Shown here: positions 35,844 to 44,474 of the stretch, piece by piece | Layout: each line of letters starts with the position of its first letter | Numbering within the stretch: position 1 is the stretch's first letter | DNA from: JACKAL01 sp964400355 | GTDB taxonomy: Bacteria > Bdellovibrionota > Bdellovibrionia > Bdellovibrionales > JAGQZY01 | Direction of reading: 5' to 3' | DNA: 64,000 bases | Assembly: GCA_964400355.1 (NCBI GenBank) | Contig: CAYNTO010000010.1 | Coordinates: forward strand, 51,788 to 115,787 | The notes under the pieces: generated by a model | The model's input: only the letters and a program-made list of their open reading frames with translations | Databases searched by the model: none | Told to the model about the DNA's origin: nothing | Translations under genes and position numbers: made by a program

Positions 35844-37619
35844 ATGTCATTTACAAAAAAAGACAAACAGATGTACAAATTGATGGTCGACTCAGGCCAT
35901 AAAAAAATCATCGATATACATGCCAGCTGCCATAAAGGATTTAGTCGCCGAGATATTTTATCTTCTGGGCTCGCCACCATGACAGCGGGCTTCCTCCCCG
36001 TACCGCTCATGCAGTTGATCACTCAAAAAGCACACGCCTCCGACGCCCTAGATTGCCCAAAGGAATCGGGCGATTTTCCAATATTTGTAAACATTCAACT
36101 CAATGGCGGCCCAGCCCTCTTCGCTCAGCACTTGGCCTCGGGCTCAAAGGGAGCGCCGCTGGATAGCTATGCAAAGATGGCTCTTCCACCCAGCCCACGG
36201 CGGGTAGCCTATTTTGCCAACAAAGCTCCATTTTGGATCGATGACAATGCGCAACCGCAATCGGGAATGATGCGGGGGTTGTTTAGACATTTACCGCGTC
36301 CCGTACTCACTGGTTTAACCGCAGACCCAATCACCGGCGCCCAACAACCCACGGCGTTTGTGGACAATATCCATAAAAACCTTCACGATCACACGTCGTT
36401 TGTTGCGGTTGCCTGTGAATCTATTGATGACTCCTTCAATAACCCTATTGATCTATCCGGCGTGTTAGCAGCAGCTGGAATCGTTGGTAATTCACTTCCA
36501 CATTTATTAACCGGTGTGGGATCATTTCAGAGCGAAAGCATCAATGAGATTCCCATAGTTCAAGGTGCTGGTTGTATTCTCGCGCCGGCGCCAATGACAA
36601 TTGTACACACCAAAGCTCCGGCACTCGCCGAAGATTTCTTAAGAAATAGCATCACACTCACCGGTGCGCTGCAAGGTGTTCCAGAACCCGCGGCATTGAT
36701 GAGTGCAATCAATGAACTTTCCGACATTCAATTGCGTGCACTTGCAAACAGTCCACACTCTACGGAGTCGCGTGCCCACTTCCGCCGCCTCCTTCGCTGC
36801 GCCACTACACAAAATGAAACCACCATTGCCTCGGGTGGCGCCTACAATATCTACGACAACACACATCCAAAAAATGCCGTGGACACCGGCGTAGATCGCA
36901 CATCCGTGGCTCTTAAAACGATCTGGAAAAAAAACAGAACCGATGCAGAGGCCACATCGCGAATGATGGCCCTGGGACTTAACGGCGCCAATATGAATAT
37001 TCAGCTTGCGCGGATTGGAACGATCGTATCTGCATGCGCCTCTGGACTTGGCCAAGCGTGTACGATCAACTTGGGTGGCTATGATTATCACGAAGGTTTT
37101 TATGACCGCGCGTCCGCGAATGTTAAAGATGAATTCTACGGAGACATCATCGGTCGCTGCCTGCGCACAGCGGCCACTTACAACCGAAAAATGTTTATTT
37201 ATGTTTCAGCTGATGGTTCGGTGGCGAACGCGGGCCTCACACCAGACTCTCCGTGGACCGGTGAATTTTTTAAGCGCGGCATGCACTACATATTTGCCTA
37301 TACACCGGGTGCTGCACCAGCTACCGCTGGCCTCGCTATCGGTGAAAACAATGAAGACGCTTCATTTCAGCTCAATCAGTTCAGTGAATCGCAAAATGTG
37401 GTGAAAACCACCAACCAGGTTGCAACGGCGAATCCCATCGGCGCCGTATCGGCTCAGGATCTTTGTGGCGCTGCGGTTTTCCTCAATTATTTGAATCATG
37501 CAGGACGGCCCGATATTTTAGATAAACCGGCGCTTGCTAAAATCAAAAAGAAGCTGGTCGATTCCACGCCATCGGAATTTAGCATCGACCAATACTTTGC
37601 GAGGATAAAGTCTTCATGA
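35844..37619 (+). CDS. DUF1501/DUF1552-like secreted protein
   Basis: Third operon gene; GAGG at good spacing. A twin-arginine-like signal begins about residue 30 (SRRDILSSGLATMTAGFLPV) after an unusually long charged leader. Family-like elements include NIQLNGGPALF near the mature N terminus and NLGGYDYHEGF in the second half, as in DUF1501 proteins of the alkaline-phosphatase-like superfamily; DUF1552 is the alternative. Such proteins are commonly encoded beside PSCyt genes. The stop overlaps the next ATG (ATGA). Substrate unknown. Confidence 0.68.
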   Translation: MSFTKKDKQMYKLMVDSGHKKIIDIHASCHKGFSRRDILSSGLATMTAGFLPVPLMQLITQKAHASDALDCPKESGDFPIFVNIQLNGGPALFAQHLASGSKGAPLDSYAKMALPPSPRRVAYFANKAPFWIDDNAQPQSGMMRGLFRHLPRPVLTGLTADPITGAQQPTAFVDNIHKNLHDHTSFVAVACESIDDSFNNPIDLSGVLAAAGIVGNSLPHLLTGVGSFQSESINEIPIVQGAGCILAPAPMTIVHTKAPALAEDFLRNSITLTGALQGVPEPAALMSAINELSDIQLRALANSPHSTESRAHFRRLLRCATTQNETTIASGGAYNIYDNTHPKNAVDTGVDRTSVALKTIWKKNRTDAEATSRMMALGLNGANMNIQLARIGTIVSACASGLGQACTINLGGYDYHEGFYDRASANVKDEFYGDIIGRCLRTAATYNRKMFIYVSADGSVANAGLTPDSPWTGEFFKRGMHYIFAYTPGAAPATAGLAIGENNEDASFQLNQFSESQNVVKTTNQVATANPIGAVSAQDLCGAAVFLNYLNHAGRPDILDKPALAKIKKKLVDSTPSEFSIDQYFARIKSS

Positions 37620-38533
37620 GGTTGAATGTCTTTGTTGCCATCATTGTGCTGACGTGCGCGTTGTTGCCATTCAACAACTGCGGTGCTTATCGCACAGATC
37701 AGGCGCTGCGCACAAGTGGCGGCGGCGGAGGTGGCGGCATTGATACGTGTCAGGCGGATTTGTACCCCACATTTAAAGAAACGTACCAACCCTTCTTCAC
37801 CGAAGCGACGTGTGTCACCTGCCATGTTCCCGGAGGAGCGGCGGCGCATGCGCCTTTTGCACAATCTGGCCAAGAAGGATACCGAGTTTTCGCTCAGCGC
37901 TTTGGACTCGAACTGGCGCCCGATCGCATTTACAATAAGTTAAAAGCGGGTCACTATGGCCCTCCGTTTGGCGAAATCGAACCCACTCTGATTGAATTCA
38001 CCAAAACCTGGCAGCAAGCGGTACTCAATGGGTCGTGTCAGGTTTATGACTTCTCCAGCGATGGACTTCCACTGCTCAAAAATAACACCACACCCGTGTT
38101 TGATACCGTTACGTTCACTGATCCACTCACAGGTGATACCTCGGCCGCCACTATCGTGCCGCCAGCGAATCATGGCTATCACGATATCAGTTGGGAAACT
38201 ACTGTGGACGGCACCGCCGTGTCCTTTCAGATGCAAATTCAAGTCAACGTGAACTCTCAGAACGCGCCCACCAACTACGTCGTTCGCAATCTAAAGATCA
38301 AGAGCTCGCTTAAAGATATCAATGTTCGCGAGTTTAGCCTGCTCCTCAACGACAAAACATACTATGTAACCACATACAGTAAATTGAATTTCGACGTTGC
38401 TGGCACCGACACTTACATAAGCGTGGGTGATTACAGTAGCGGAATTTATATCAAAAATCCTGACACGGACACTCCGTATAGCAATGATGATAAATGGTCG
38501 ATCAAGGTGAAATCGATTTCGATTTTGGATTAA
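37616..38533 (+). CDS. Haem-binding lipoprotein with LPFNNC lipobox
   Basis: Last gene of the operon, ATGA-coupled to the DUF1501-like gene. The signal ends at Cys22 in LLPFNNC, again with Asn before Cys; a Gly-rich spacer follows. One haem site CVTCH (residues 66-70) is followed by an all-beta C-terminal domain of ~170 residues (TFTDPLTGDT ... KWSIKVKSISILD). It probably anchors a mono-haem cytochrome to the outer membrane. No terminator is evident after it. Confidence 0.7.
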   Translation: MRLNVFVAIIVLTCALLPFNNCGAYRTDQALRTSGGGGGGGIDTCQADLYPTFKETYQPFFTEATCVTCHVPGGAAAHAPFAQSGQEGYRVFAQRFGLELAPDRIYNKLKAGHYGPPFGEIEPTLIEFTKTWQQAVLNGSCQVYDFSSDGLPLLKNNTTPVFDTVTFTDPLTGDTSAATIVPPANHGYHDISWETTVDGTAVSFQMQIQVNVNSQNAPTNYVVRNLKIKSSLKDINVREFSLLLNDKTYYVTTYSKLNFDVAGTDTYISVGDYSSGIYIKNPDTDTPYSNDDKWSIKVKSISILD

Positions 38534-38617
38534 CAAACAACATTATAAAACGAATGGGAGTGGATGAACCAGGTACCGCTCAGCGAGCCGTTTTTGCCTT
38601 CAACACTTTTTTGGAGG

Positions 38618-38908
38618 TTATTCCATTATATCGTCGCCGATAGCCTGCGACATCTTTGCCCAGGCGCCGGTTAAGAATCCAGGATTCTCGGGATCGCGGC
38701 TGACCATTCGTTTAGAAACCACAGTGGCGATGGAAATGCTCAGAACGAGCAGAAGCACGAATTCAAACACGATTTGACCACGCTGCGAAGTGCGTTTATC
38801 TTGACCTGCACCTGGAGATCTCTTACCCCTAGCGTATGGAAAATCAAAAGGCCAAGCTGCTTTTAATGCCTCTTTGTGTGTTGCTAGGAACCGTTTTACT
38901 GTTCGCAT
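38618..38908 (-). CDS. TadE/pilin-like small membrane protein (start uncertain)
   Basis: The C-terminal 55 residues carry a prepilin-like segment, QRGQIVFEFVLLLVLSISIA, with Gly before the hydrophobic helix and Glu at +5, as in TadE-like and Flp-type pseudopilins. The only ATG starts force an overlap with the divergent thioredoxin-like gene (73 bases with the start used here; an ATG at 38959 is also possible). No good Shine-Dalgarno. A real gene is likely because of the conserved-looking motif, but the N terminus is doubtful. Confidence 0.5.
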   Translation of the reverse strand: MRTVKRFLATHKEALKAAWPFDFPYARGKRSPGAGQDKRTSQRGQIVFEFVLLLVLSISIATVVSKRMVSRDPENPGFLTGAWAKMSQAIGDDIME

Positions 38909-39345
38909 TTGTGAACTTCTCCCACGACTACTTATCGGAATATTTTGTACGGAACTCAAAGCCGCTGATTGGACAAAAGGTGGACCTGTCCAAGCTCGCC
39001 GAACATCTAGGTGCTCAGCAGATGACCGAATGGGCAGCAGCTAAGCCTGAGGCCGACACGAAGATTGTTTTCTGGTCTCTGACGTGCTCCCCGTGCCTTG
39101 AAAAATTAACCACCCTCACCCCCATTTCGACGGATCAAATAGTTATTCCCGTCAACGTGGACCCTTACTCGGACATTGAAGAGTCGCAAAAGGTTCTCAA
39201 AAAACTCGCTCCCGAGTTTGCTTTTTATCACGACAAAGAACGCTTTATGATGGACACATTTAAACTGGATTATTTGCCCACGTATCTGATCATCGACAAT
39301 CGCGGTTTTATAAAAGACGTGCTTGCGGGGCCAAAAGCTGATTGA
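38836..39345 (+). CDS. TlpA/ResA-like membrane-anchored thioredoxin-fold protein
   Basis: Signal anchor at residues 7-27, then a thioredoxin-like domain with active site CSPC (Cys84, Cys87) in FWSLTCSPCLEK and a cis-Pro loop YLPTYLI. Such proteins reduce disulphides in the periplasm, often for cytochrome c maturation, which would fit the haem lipoproteins just upstream. 169 aa. The start region overlaps the opposite-strand pilin-like ORF. Confidence 0.75.
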   Translation: MENQKAKLLLMPLCVLLGTVLLFAFVNFSHDYLSEYFVRNSKPLIGQKVDLSKLAEHLGAQQMTEWAAAKPEADTKIVFWSLTCSPCLEKLTTLTPISTDQIVIPVNVDPYSDIEESQKVLKKLAPEFAFYHDKERFMMDTFKLDYLPTYLIIDNRGFIKDVLAGPKAD

Positions 39346-39391
39346 TCGGTGTGGTCTTCGGCGATTGCTTTTCTGCGTCTATTTGTCTCTA

Positions 39392-39425
39392 ATAAAAAAG
39401 GCACTTCTTTTTATCGAAGTGCCTT
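39392..39425 (-). terminator. Bidirectional terminator
   Basis: Perfect 10-bp stem AAGGCACTTC / GAAGTGCCTT, with a T-rich run on the minus strand. It separates the thioredoxin-like gene from the convergent secreted gene. A second, AT-rich 11-bp inverted repeat (AATTATTAATT / AATTAATAATT, 39473-39506) abuts the stop of that gene. Confidence 0.75.
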
Positions 39426-39504
39426 CTCTACTCTCCCCCGAGAACTTTTTTAATATTTGATAGCTAGGCTTTAATTATTAATTTTTCTTTCGAAGAATTA
39501 ATAA

Positions 39505-40023
39505 TTATTGCCAAGGTACGTAAATAGCATCGCCAGATTGCTCAACTAAAAGAGCAAATCCGCCAACCTTAAGGTTCAAGCCTTTTGCTTTTTTGCTGGT
39601 TACGCTGAGATCCAGAGCCAAACCATTGTCCGCTTGCACACCAATCATCACACCTGCACCGCCGGCGATAACAGTTGCATCGGCTTCGATCCCTGCGTTG
39701 AACTCACCCAACATGTCCGCGGGATCAGTAACGCCTACATTAAAAGTGTAAACGTTGAGTTCTTCGACTTTGCTAAAACCAAGTCCGAGACCGAGGCCAC
39801 CGATTTTTATAGATACAGGAACGATCACATTCATTTGGTCCGCGGGACGTGAACACTTCAATGTTCCTTCGCCTTTGATGTCGGTAATGTTAAAGAATAG
39901 ACCGACACTCACTCCAGAAGCCTGAGCCTCGAGACCACATACCCAAGCTGGTCCAGTGAGTTCTTCGCCGTGTGCGGCTGTTGTGATGGTGAGGGCGATC
40001 AGGGACAGAATTAATTTTTTCAT
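39505..40023 (-). CDS. Secreted protein of unknown function (172 aa)
   Basis: Not recognised. GGAG precedes the ATG; signal peptide LILSLIALTITTAAHG. The mature part is Gly/Val/Ala-rich with alternating small and hydrophobic residues (IKIGGLGLGLGFS, VIAGGAGVMIGV), suggesting beta structure, and two cysteines. The ORF could be extended upstream by 43 codons but without signal-peptide logic. Confidence 0.72.
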   Translation of the reverse strand: MKKLILSLIALTITTAAHGEELTGPAWVCGLEAQASGVSVGLFFNITDIKGEGTLKCSRPADQMNVIVPVSIKIGGLGLGLGFSKVEELNVYTFNVGVTDPADMLGEFNAGIEADATVIAGGAGVMIGVQADNGLALDLSVTSKKAKGLNLKVGGFALLVEQSGDAIYVPWQ

Positions 40024-40235
40024 TTTTTTCTCCGTTTGTTGTTTACTGAATATTCTCAGTGCGGAGAGGCTTCTAACCCTGTTTGTTAAAATACAAAAGA
40101 AAAAAATCCATTTTGGAACCAGAGTGGAATTTTTATCCAGTGGATGGACCAATTATCAATAGAATTCAAGACTTTAGAAATTGTAAAAAGTACCTGCATC
40201 CCCGGTTCTTTTTGGAACCAGCAGAAGTTTTACTT

Positions 40236-41672
40236 TTAGTTTGTGGCGCTAGTGATAGCTTCCTTGGCGATTTGCAAGGAAACCGGAAGAGTATCAGAAG
40301 AGTTCGCAAAGATGGCTCGAATCGCTCCGGCACCTTCGATCAGTGCACCGCGAAGTTCGGTGGCAATAGATACCGAAAGCACGGTCACGATCACTCCCGT
40401 GACGGCCACCTCGCCGGCAGCTTGGGCGTACTCGCGAGACTTGTGCAAATGCTTGAGGGCTTCGGCGCGATGTTCGGGACCTTTATTAATAGCCTCAATG
40501 GCCAGTTGGTATTCGGCAATTGCAAAAAGTGTGTTTTGACTCAACTGACCAATACTGTATGCTTCGGCAATTCCAACGCCGAGAACCGTTACTGCGAGCA
40601 GTGCGCGCGACACGGCGGTACCCGCTAAGGTGAGTGCTCCTCCACCGAGTCCAATGGTTCCACCAGCAAGTGCAGCGTTAATATAAGGGCGTAATCCGCG
40701 ATTTTTCATTTCTTTGAGTTCTTTGCCAATTTCGCAGCTGTAGGAGGTGCGAAGGTTCTGGCTTTGTCGACCGGCACGCAATAATGTTCCCGCCGAATCC
40801 GAGATCAACAAACCTGTTGGTGCGCCGACGATTCCCAACCCGGCACCCGCAGCGACCTGACCCAAACGCACAAGTAGAGCAGAAGTCGCTGCATTTGCGG
40901 AGAGCGAACCTGCAGATAATCCTGCAGCGGCGACTATTGGACCAGCATATATAGTGCTCGCCACTAGCGCACCACCAGCAACCAATCCAATTGCTAACAC
41001 CGCCATTTGGCGAGAGGCATCTTCAGCACGCTCATCAATAGCTTGGCGATTGATGGAATCTACACGTTGCAAACTGATGTACATGTTGGCGGTTCGGAGA
41101 ACAGCGTCTTCGATATATTTTTTTCGCGTCACGCGGTCGTACTGAATCACAGGCGATTCCACGCGGCGGTCGGCATTGCGAATATGCAGTAAAAGTTTTT
41201 GAACTTTTTTGTCGAAAACGCCGTGCTTGCGGTAGTATACACTATCATGCATCATCACTGACCACATCGTGCGCTCAAACTCATCCCACAATTTATCGTC
41301 TTGCCCGATTGTGCGTTCAATAGCGTGGCGTAAACGATAGATATCAATAATGTTCAGTATTTTTTCGAGAAAAAGTGCTGAGACCTCAATGAGTTTGGCT
41401 TCCGGGTCGTAACCGCGAAGAAGTGCGCGTAAGCGGGGCTCAAATGTATCTTTACCGTAATCCCGCCACAATCCGCTCAATCGACTATTAAACCTAATCA
41501 TCGCATCGCGCTCCGCTGAGGTGAGCTGCACACTTGCGGGACATTGGTATTCGCCAATTTGTGGAATGCTTACAGACACTTCTGTTTGCGCAGGTACGGC
41601 CACGTCACTCGCAGCGTGGGCGCGGGGAAGAAGAGCGAGGATGAGAATGAACAACGTGAACGAGCGTACCAT
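40236..41672 (-). CDS. Secreted/membrane protein with long Gly/Ala-rich hydrophobic segments
   Basis: Not recognised. Signal peptide LFILILALLPRAHA, then a ~190-residue helical, charged region, followed by several Gly/Ala-rich hydrophobic stretches (AIGLVAGGALVASTIYAGPI, VAAGAGLGIVGAPTG, ALAGGTIGLGGGALTLAGTA, VAVTGVIVTVLSVSIATE). These look like flexible membrane-inserting helical hairpins, as in some pore-forming or glycine-zipper proteins. The similarity is only compositional. Confidence 0.68.
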   Translation of the reverse strand: MVRSFTLFILILALLPRAHAASDVAVPAQTEVSVSIPQIGEYQCPASVQLTSAERDAMIRFNSRLSGLWRDYGKDTFEPRLRALLRGYDPEAKLIEVSALFLEKILNIIDIYRLRHAIERTIGQDDKLWDEFERTMWSVMMHDSVYYRKHGVFDKKVQKLLLHIRNADRRVESPVIQYDRVTRKKYIEDAVLRTANMYISLQRVDSINRQAIDERAEDASRQMAVLAIGLVAGGALVASTIYAGPIVAAAGLSAGSLSANAATSALLVRLGQVAAGAGLGIVGAPTGLLISDSAGTLLRAGRQSQNLRTSYSCEIGKELKEMKNRGLRPYINAALAGGTIGLGGGALTLAGTAVSRALLAVTVLGVGIAEAYSIGQLSQNTLFAIAEYQLAIEAINKGPEHRAEALKHLHKSREYAQAAGEVAVTGVIVTVLSVSIATELRGALIEGAGAIRAIFANSSDTLPVSLQIAKEAITSATN

Positions 41673-41881
41673 CGTCGGTCAATGTTGCATTGCCGATGCC
41701 ACGGATGAACTGCCGTGGGAACGTCTATTGTCGAGGTAAAAGCAATTCCGTGTTAAACCTCATTTTATTGCATTTGGGCGGTGTCGATTTTTTGTCCGTT
41801 CTGCCGAAAAATGGCATCAGGATTGCTCTATGTTTCCGTAAGACCGTCAATTCAAGCCAATGTGCTTTAAGGGAAATGACC

Positions 41882-42310
41882 ATGAAATTATTACTTCTCT
41901 CTGTACACTTTCTATTCGTTTCTCACTCTTTTGCCCAAGATCTCTCCTCGTGCGCCGACGGCACTCCAGTAAACACATCTGCGATGGACGAATCAAAAAC
42001 TGTGATCGTGGCACGCACCTACACTTTGGCAGCCGACCTGGAGACATTGACAGTGACGGAGGAACAAAACGGCGAAACACGTAGCGAATCTTTCTCGCTG
42101 ACCGCTTACGGTAAAAACACGTACATGGCCATTTCCAACTCAGAAACATCCACCACCGAAGAATTTTTTATCAAAACTGATGCCCAGTTGTCTGATCTTC
42201 AAGTTCTCTCGCGCGATAGCGGTGGCGCTCTTTGCGGCGGCGGTTTGATTATGACTCAGGTCAAAGATTTTACATTGACCACAGATGTTCAAGAATCTGT
42301 CGGCGGCTAA
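41882..42310 (+). CDS. Small secreted protein of unknown function (142 aa)
   Basis: Not recognised. AAGGG lies eight bases before the ATG used; another ATG two codons upstream is too close to it. Signal peptide LLLLSVHFLFVSHSFA. The mature part is acidic and Ser/Thr-rich with two cysteines. The stop is 11 bases from the convergent DUF1684 gene. Confidence 0.72.
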   Translation: MKLLLLSVHFLFVSHSFAQDLSSCADGTPVNTSAMDESKTVIVARTYTLAADLETLTVTEEQNGETRSESFSLTAYGKNTYMAISNSETSTTEEFFIKTDAQLSDLQVLSRDSGGALCGGGLIMTQVKDFTLTTDVQESVGG

Positions 42311-42321
42311 ACAGCCACTCT

Positions 42322-43230
42322 CTAACGACGACGGCGCTTCTTTTTCTTAGTACTTACTTTGGGTCCAAATCCAGTAGTTTTTTCGCCCGCCTCTAAAGAA
42401 AAACTCAACACATTTTCATTCGGCGCCATAGGACACGTGGCAAAGCGAATATGCGCACAGGGTGGGTTGTACGCGCGATTGAAGTCGAGCACCACCCTGC
42501 CATCGGCCTCAACTTTAGCCTCCAAGAAGCGACCAGTTCCATACGTCGAACGTCCGCTGGAAGCGTCTTTAAAAACAAAAAACAGCTCGTCGCCCTTACG
42601 GGTTGGAAAGAGTTCGTGGGTCGCCTTATTAAAGGTGAACTCGACCGAACCATTTATCTGTTCGTCGTAGACGTTGCCTAAAATATCCGGCACACGCAAC
42701 GTTTTTGCGGGCTTAATATCTTTCCACTTTCCTGTGATCAAAAATTTTTCTTGGGCCGGCCACCAACGAAGCCCCTTAAAACGAGCGAGTGTGCCGCTAT
42801 TAGAATCCTTAACTCGCAATCCAATCCCATTAGGACGTTGGATGAGATACATGGAGACATTGTTCACATCGATGAGAGTTTTATTTTCCTCTTGATCAGT
42901 AACTAACGGATATTTAGTGCCTGCCTTGACGGCTTGGCCGTTGAGTTTAACATTGTCGATGGCAAGAAACTCAATTTCTGCCTTTCCGTTACGGAGGGAA
43001 ATTTTGCCCAAGTTATCAGGCACTCCTTGGGGCAGTTTTATAAAAGAGGAACTGGATGCACCAAGGGTGTTGTCTCCTTCGTGAAGCCAAAAAAGGCCGA
43101 CCACCACTAGCCAATTTTTTTTAAGGGACTCTTCGTTTTCTTTGCGGAAATTTTCCAAATCTGCTTTCCAGTCGGCTTGGGTGGTGTACGAAAAACTCAT
43201 CAGTGAGGCCAAAAGTAAAATACGAACCAC
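42322..43230 (-). CDS. DUF1684 family secreted protein
   Basis: Matches DUF1684 by its landmarks: WLVVVGLFWLHEGDNTLGA near the mature N terminus, a central RWWPAQEKFLITGKW and the C-terminal FNRAYNPPCAHIRFATCP with AGEK. Function of the family is unknown. The start used is GTG, because AAGGAG stands at the right distance and the resulting signal peptide is good; an upstream ATG would add 26 residues. The C terminus is a poly-basic KKKKRRRR tail. Confidence 0.85.
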   Translation of the reverse strand: MVRILLLASLMSFSYTTQADWKADLENFRKENEESLKKNWLVVVGLFWLHEGDNTLGASSSSFIKLPQGVPDNLGKISLRNGKAEIEFLAIDNVKLNGQAVKAGTKYPLVTDQEENKTLIDVNNVSMYLIQRPNGIGLRVKDSNSGTLARFKGLRWWPAQEKFLITGKWKDIKPAKTLRVPDILGNVYDEQINGSVEFTFNKATHELFPTRKGDELFFVFKDASSGRSTYGTGRFLEAKVEADGRVVLDFNRAYNPPCAHIRFATCPMAPNENVLSFSLEAGEKTTGFGPKVSTKKKKRRRR

Positions 43231-43514
43231 AAAATCTCCTTCGCTGCGGGAAAACCTATGTAAAAACTGACTCTTAGTTTTCCATAAGCGCTCACTGAAT
43301 GAAACCATTTATTTCCTTCTCCGCCCACGCTCAGAACGACCATGCCTGACTGGCGCTTTTGCGTGACCAAAGCGCGTTGTGCAGCGCACTATTCCCCACA
43401 CTTGAAAAAGGTCTCGAAGGCCGAAATCTTTTGCTTACTCCATCGCTATTCGATATTGGTTACGCACACTTAATGATTGTGGTTGGTTCGGGTTTTTAAG
43501 CCGGGAGTAGAGCG

Positions 43515-44474
43515 TTGTTCTTTGAGGGTTCCGAGAAAAAAATTGAAATCATTTTTAAGCCCTCGGCCCCCAATCTGCGTGCCATGGAGTATGCATTTTG
43601 GGAAGACGTGGTGTGGGCGGCCGGGGCCAAAATTCTCTCCAAAATATCGAACGAGTACATGGACGCTTATCTTTTGTCCGAGTCGAGTCTTTTTGTTTAC
43701 GATAAATATGTGGTGATGATCACCTGTGGGCGCACGCGCCTTGTTCAAGCCGTAAAAAAAATACTTTCAGCGATTAAGCCGGTTCATGTCGAAGCATTTT
43801 TTTATGAACGCAAGAACGAAGTGTTTCCGCAGTATCAAGCCACCGATTTTTTCGAAGATTCCCGTAAACTTAAAAAATGGTTCGCTGGCGAGTCCATGCG
43901 CTTTGGACAAGAGGACGAACATCATTTGTTTTTATTTTCCACCAACGGTCCTTACAAACCGAAGGCCGACGATCACACCTTGGAAATCCTTATGCACGGT
44001 GTGCGCTCTCAACGTATCGATATGTTCCGACGCGAAAATGTTCCAATGGCTGCCCAAGACAGCTCGGGTAAAACCCCACCTGCAGAAGTGCATTCGCTGG
44101 TGCATGGTCAGATTGACGATTTTATGTTTGAACCTTGTGGCTATTCGCTCAATGCCATCGATGGCCCCTACTACTACACCATTCACGTCACACCGGAGAA
44201 GATCGGCAACTACACCAGCTTTGAGACCGACTCCCAACCTCCAGAAAAACAAAATGAAATGGCACAGCGGGTGGTTTCTTTTTTCGAACCGGCCACTTTC
44301 GATGTGGTTGTGTTCAATACCCAGCCTCTGGAAAAGCCCATGGTCTTCGATGGTTACAACCTCAAAAGCCGTTATCTGCAAGTGCTCCCTACAGGCTATG
44401 TGACTGAGTACTTTACGTTTTACCGGCCGCAAGTGGAGATCGAAGGCGCATTTTTACTCGAGGAGATCCAGTAA
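43515..44474 (+). CDS. speD: S-adenosylmethionine decarboxylase, eukaryotic (AMD1) type
   Basis: Pyruvoyl enzyme that makes decarboxylated AdoMet, the aminopropyl donor for spermidine. The sequence follows the eukaryotic class (PF01536) from end to end: FFEGSEK at the N terminus, self-cleavage site LLSE-SSLF (Glu56/Ser57), Cys71 in ITCGRT, CGYS with Ser211 and His224 in TIHVTPE, corresponding to human Ser68, Cys82, Ser229 and His243. It is unlike the short bacterial SpeD. Starts at TTG (a TAA lies just upstream, GGGAG is present). TAATG-coupled to speE. Confidence 0.92.
   Translation: MFFEGSEKKIEIIFKPSAPNLRAMEYAFWEDVVWAAGAKILSKISNEYMDAYLLSESSLFVYDKYVVMITCGRTRLVQAVKKILSAIKPVHVEAFFYERKNEVFPQYQATDFFEDSRKLKKWFAGESMRFGQEDEHHLFLFSTNGPYKPKADDHTLEILMHGVRSQRIDMFRRENVPMAAQDSSGKTPPAEVHSLVHGQIDDFMFEPCGYSLNAIDGPYYYTIHVTPEKIGNYTSFETDSQPPEKQNEMAQRVVSFFEPATFDVVVFNTQPLEKPMVFDGYNLKSRYLQVLPTGYVTEYFTFYRPQVEIEGAFLLEEIQ

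Noticed and set aside
43309..43514. tRNA or structured leader before the AdoMet decarboxylase gene
   Set aside because: No cloverleaf or upstream-peptide signal could be built; only ordinary intergenic sequence is seen.
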